A DNA stretch of 6,889 nucleotides from Lachnospiraceae bacterium UBA3814 (GTDB lineage: Bacteria > Bacillota > Clostridia > Lachnospirales > Lachnospiraceae), in the NCBI GenBank assembly GCA_002368575.1, contig DFEA01000030.1, forward strand, positions 1 through 6,889, given 5' to 3'. A program made the translations under genes and the position numbers. This document shows positions 5,885 to 6,889 of this stretch, piece by piece. How positions within the stretch are numbered: the stretch's first letter is position 1; the number at the start of each line of letters is the position of its first letter. Below the pieces are notes generated by a model. It had not been told where the DNA came from. It saw only the letters and a program-made list of their open reading frames with translations, and did no database searches.

Positions 5885-6823
5885 TTATACGTCTATCTGG
5901 AATGTTACCTCCTGATATTCGTCCTCATTGTCATATTCACCCACGATTATCTCAAATGACCCGGCGTTATCCAGCCCTATGTAGACCTGCGCATTGCAGG
6001 AGTTTCCGGGCAGTATGTCCTCCGGCTCGTAATTGACCTCCAGATCGTAGCTGTACCCCTCCACGCCCGCATGGTCAGTAACCTCGTCATCCAGCCAGAA
6101 GCTTAATTCCCTGTCTGTTCCATCCAGCTCCTTAAGGCCCTCATTTCTATAGGTATAGTCCACCAGATAGACTGCCGCAGGGTTTTCATCGGCCTCCGGA
6201 TCCCTTATATCGGTAGGAAGCACCGCATTGATGGTAAGGCTCCATGCCCCGGGGATCGACCAGGTCTCTCCTACCCTGTATTTCTTCTCACCCTCTGACG
6301 GCTCAGCTGTAGGGGTAGGTTCTGCCGTAGGGGTGGGCTCTGCCGTGGGAGTCGGTGCAGTCGTCACTGTGGGTACCGGTGTCGGGGTCGGGGTTACGCT
6401 CCCTGAGGCGTTTCCCGTATCTGAACTCTGTGGCGGCTGATCGGTATTTCCTGTCACATCGCCGCTGTCAGGCACCTTCTCTTCTGCGGCTGCGGTATCG
6501 CCCTCGTTTACCGGGACTTCAGGTATTTCGCTGCTTTCAGGTTCGGGCTCGGGGACCGCAGGCTCCGGCACGGTATTTTCCGAAACCGTATCGACAGGCT
6601 CGGGAACGACCTCGGTATTTTCTTCTATAGAATTATCGGAAACACTCTCACTCTCAGCCGGGGGAGTCTGGTTATTGCTGCCGGAAAGCCCTTCTGCATC
6701 CCCATATCCCATGCTGCTGTCATACATGGCCCTTATATCTCTAAGGTTATCGCCCTCTTCCCTGCATGCGATAAGGGAAAAGACGAGCAGAACCGATATG
6801 ATCCCGGTTTTGAATCTTTTCAT
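5885..6823 (-). CDS. Lipoprotein with Pro/Glu/Thr linker and DUF4352-like domain
   Basis: This 312-aa exported lipoprotein begins MKRFKTGIIS and has a hydrophobic core ending in the lipobox LIAC, so Cys20 should be lipidated and anchored to the outer face of the membrane. Residues 21-178 are a disordered linker, acidic and rich in Pro, Glu, Ser and Thr, ending in three TPTAEP repeats (158-175). The C-terminal about 130 residues (from YRVGETWSI at 182) are beta-rich, with PAAVYLVDYTYRNEG (215-229), and resemble the immunoglobulin/telokin-like DUF4352 domain of Firmicutes lipoproteins. That match is from memory of the family and is not certain. The start is supported by AGAGG (6835-6831), 7 nt before the ATG. 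The gene converges on the SGNH hydrolase with only 4 bp between stop codons. No enzymatic motif is visible, so a binding or structural role at the surface is likely. Confidence 0.85.
   Translation of the reverse strand: MKRFKTGIISVLLVFSLIACREEGDNLRDIRAMYDSSMGYGDAEGLSGSNNQTPPAESESVSDNSIEENTEVVPEPVDTVSENTVPEPAVPEPEPESSEIPEVPVNEGDTAAAEEKVPDSGDVTGNTDQPPQSSDTGNASGSVTPTPTPVPTVTTAPTPTAEPTPTAEPTPTAEPSEGEKKYRVGETWSIPGAWSLTINAVLPTDIRDPEADENPAAVYLVDYTYRNEGLKELDGTDRELSFWLDDEVTDHAGVEGYSYDLEVNYEPEDILPGNSCNAQVYIGLDNAGSFEIIVGEYDNEDEYQEVTFQIDV
6299..6352 (-). repeat. 18-bp tandem repeat encoding TPTAEP x3
   Basis: Three in-frame 18-bp units encode TPTAEP in the lipoprotein linker (residues 158-175). The units differ by several, mostly synonymous, bases, so the array is fairly old or under selection at the protein level. 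Its length is a multiple of three, so copy-number change would lengthen or shorten the linker without a frameshift. Confidence 0.85.
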
Positions 6824-6889
6824 TAATAAACCTCTGGTATTGCCTGAAATAACCCGGATAACGAATTATTGTTTATTGTGCTTACTGTA
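6824..6889 (-). promoter_or_regulatory. Upstream region of the lipoprotein gene
   Basis: The 66 bp before the lipoprotein start are AT-rich and contain its ribosome binding site AGAGG (6835-6831). I could not find a convincing -35/-10 pair within the visible part, so the promoter may lie beyond the window edge. Confidence 0.4.

Noticed and set aside
6228..6630. Plus-strand frames over the lipoprotein linker rich in Gly-Val or Arg
   Set aside because: Artefacts of the Pro/Thr/Glu repeat read in antisense; the lipobox and C-terminal domain establish the minus strand as coding.

Overview
The window reads as chromosomal DNA from an anaerobic Gram-positive bacterium of the Clostridia, most likely Lachnospiraceae-like. 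This is inferred from strong AGGAGG-type ribosome binding sites, a TTG start placed behind one of them, a lipoprotein with a Clostridia-style C-terminal beta domain, and Pro/Glu-rich extracytoplasmic tails. No marker gene fixes the taxonomy. I see five protein-coding genes and no rRNA, tRNA, CRISPR array or intact mobile element.

Layout. Positions 1-153 hold no supported gene, but they contain overlapping inverted repeats that could fold into a structured RNA. From 1197 down to 154 (minus) lies a RimK-like ATP-grasp ligase. A divergent regulatory region (1198-1421) carries a near-consensus sigma-A promoter for the plus strand, a 10-bp tandem repeat and a GNRA-type leader hairpin on the minus strand. 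On the plus strand follow an AzgA-type NCS2 purine permease (1422-2735), a FIST-GGDEF diguanylate cyclase (2789-4570, TTG start) and a membrane-anchored SGNH/GDSL hydrolase with a very acidic proline-rich tail (4579-5880). Convergent to it, with only 4 bp between the stop codons, is a lipoprotein with a long disordered Pro/Glu/Thr linker and a C-terminal DUF4352-like domain (6823-5885, minus).

How the genes may work together. The cyclase and the hydrolase are 8 bp apart and are almost certainly one transcriptional unit. The permease lies 53 bp upstream of the cyclase with no visible terminator, so it may belong to the same unit. The plausible reading is purine uptake, then a soluble ligand-sensing c-di-GMP synthase, then a cell-surface hydrolase (perhaps a polysaccharide or cell-wall O-acetyl esterase). 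This is inference: the families are well supported, but their functional linkage is not proven by sequence.

I did not find a clear-cut undescribed defence or mobile system. The most interesting points are the permease/FIST-cyclase/SGNH gene order, the 4-bp convergent junction between two surface proteins with similar Pro/Glu-rich segments, the structured divergent control region, and the unexplained pseudoknot-like region at the left edge.
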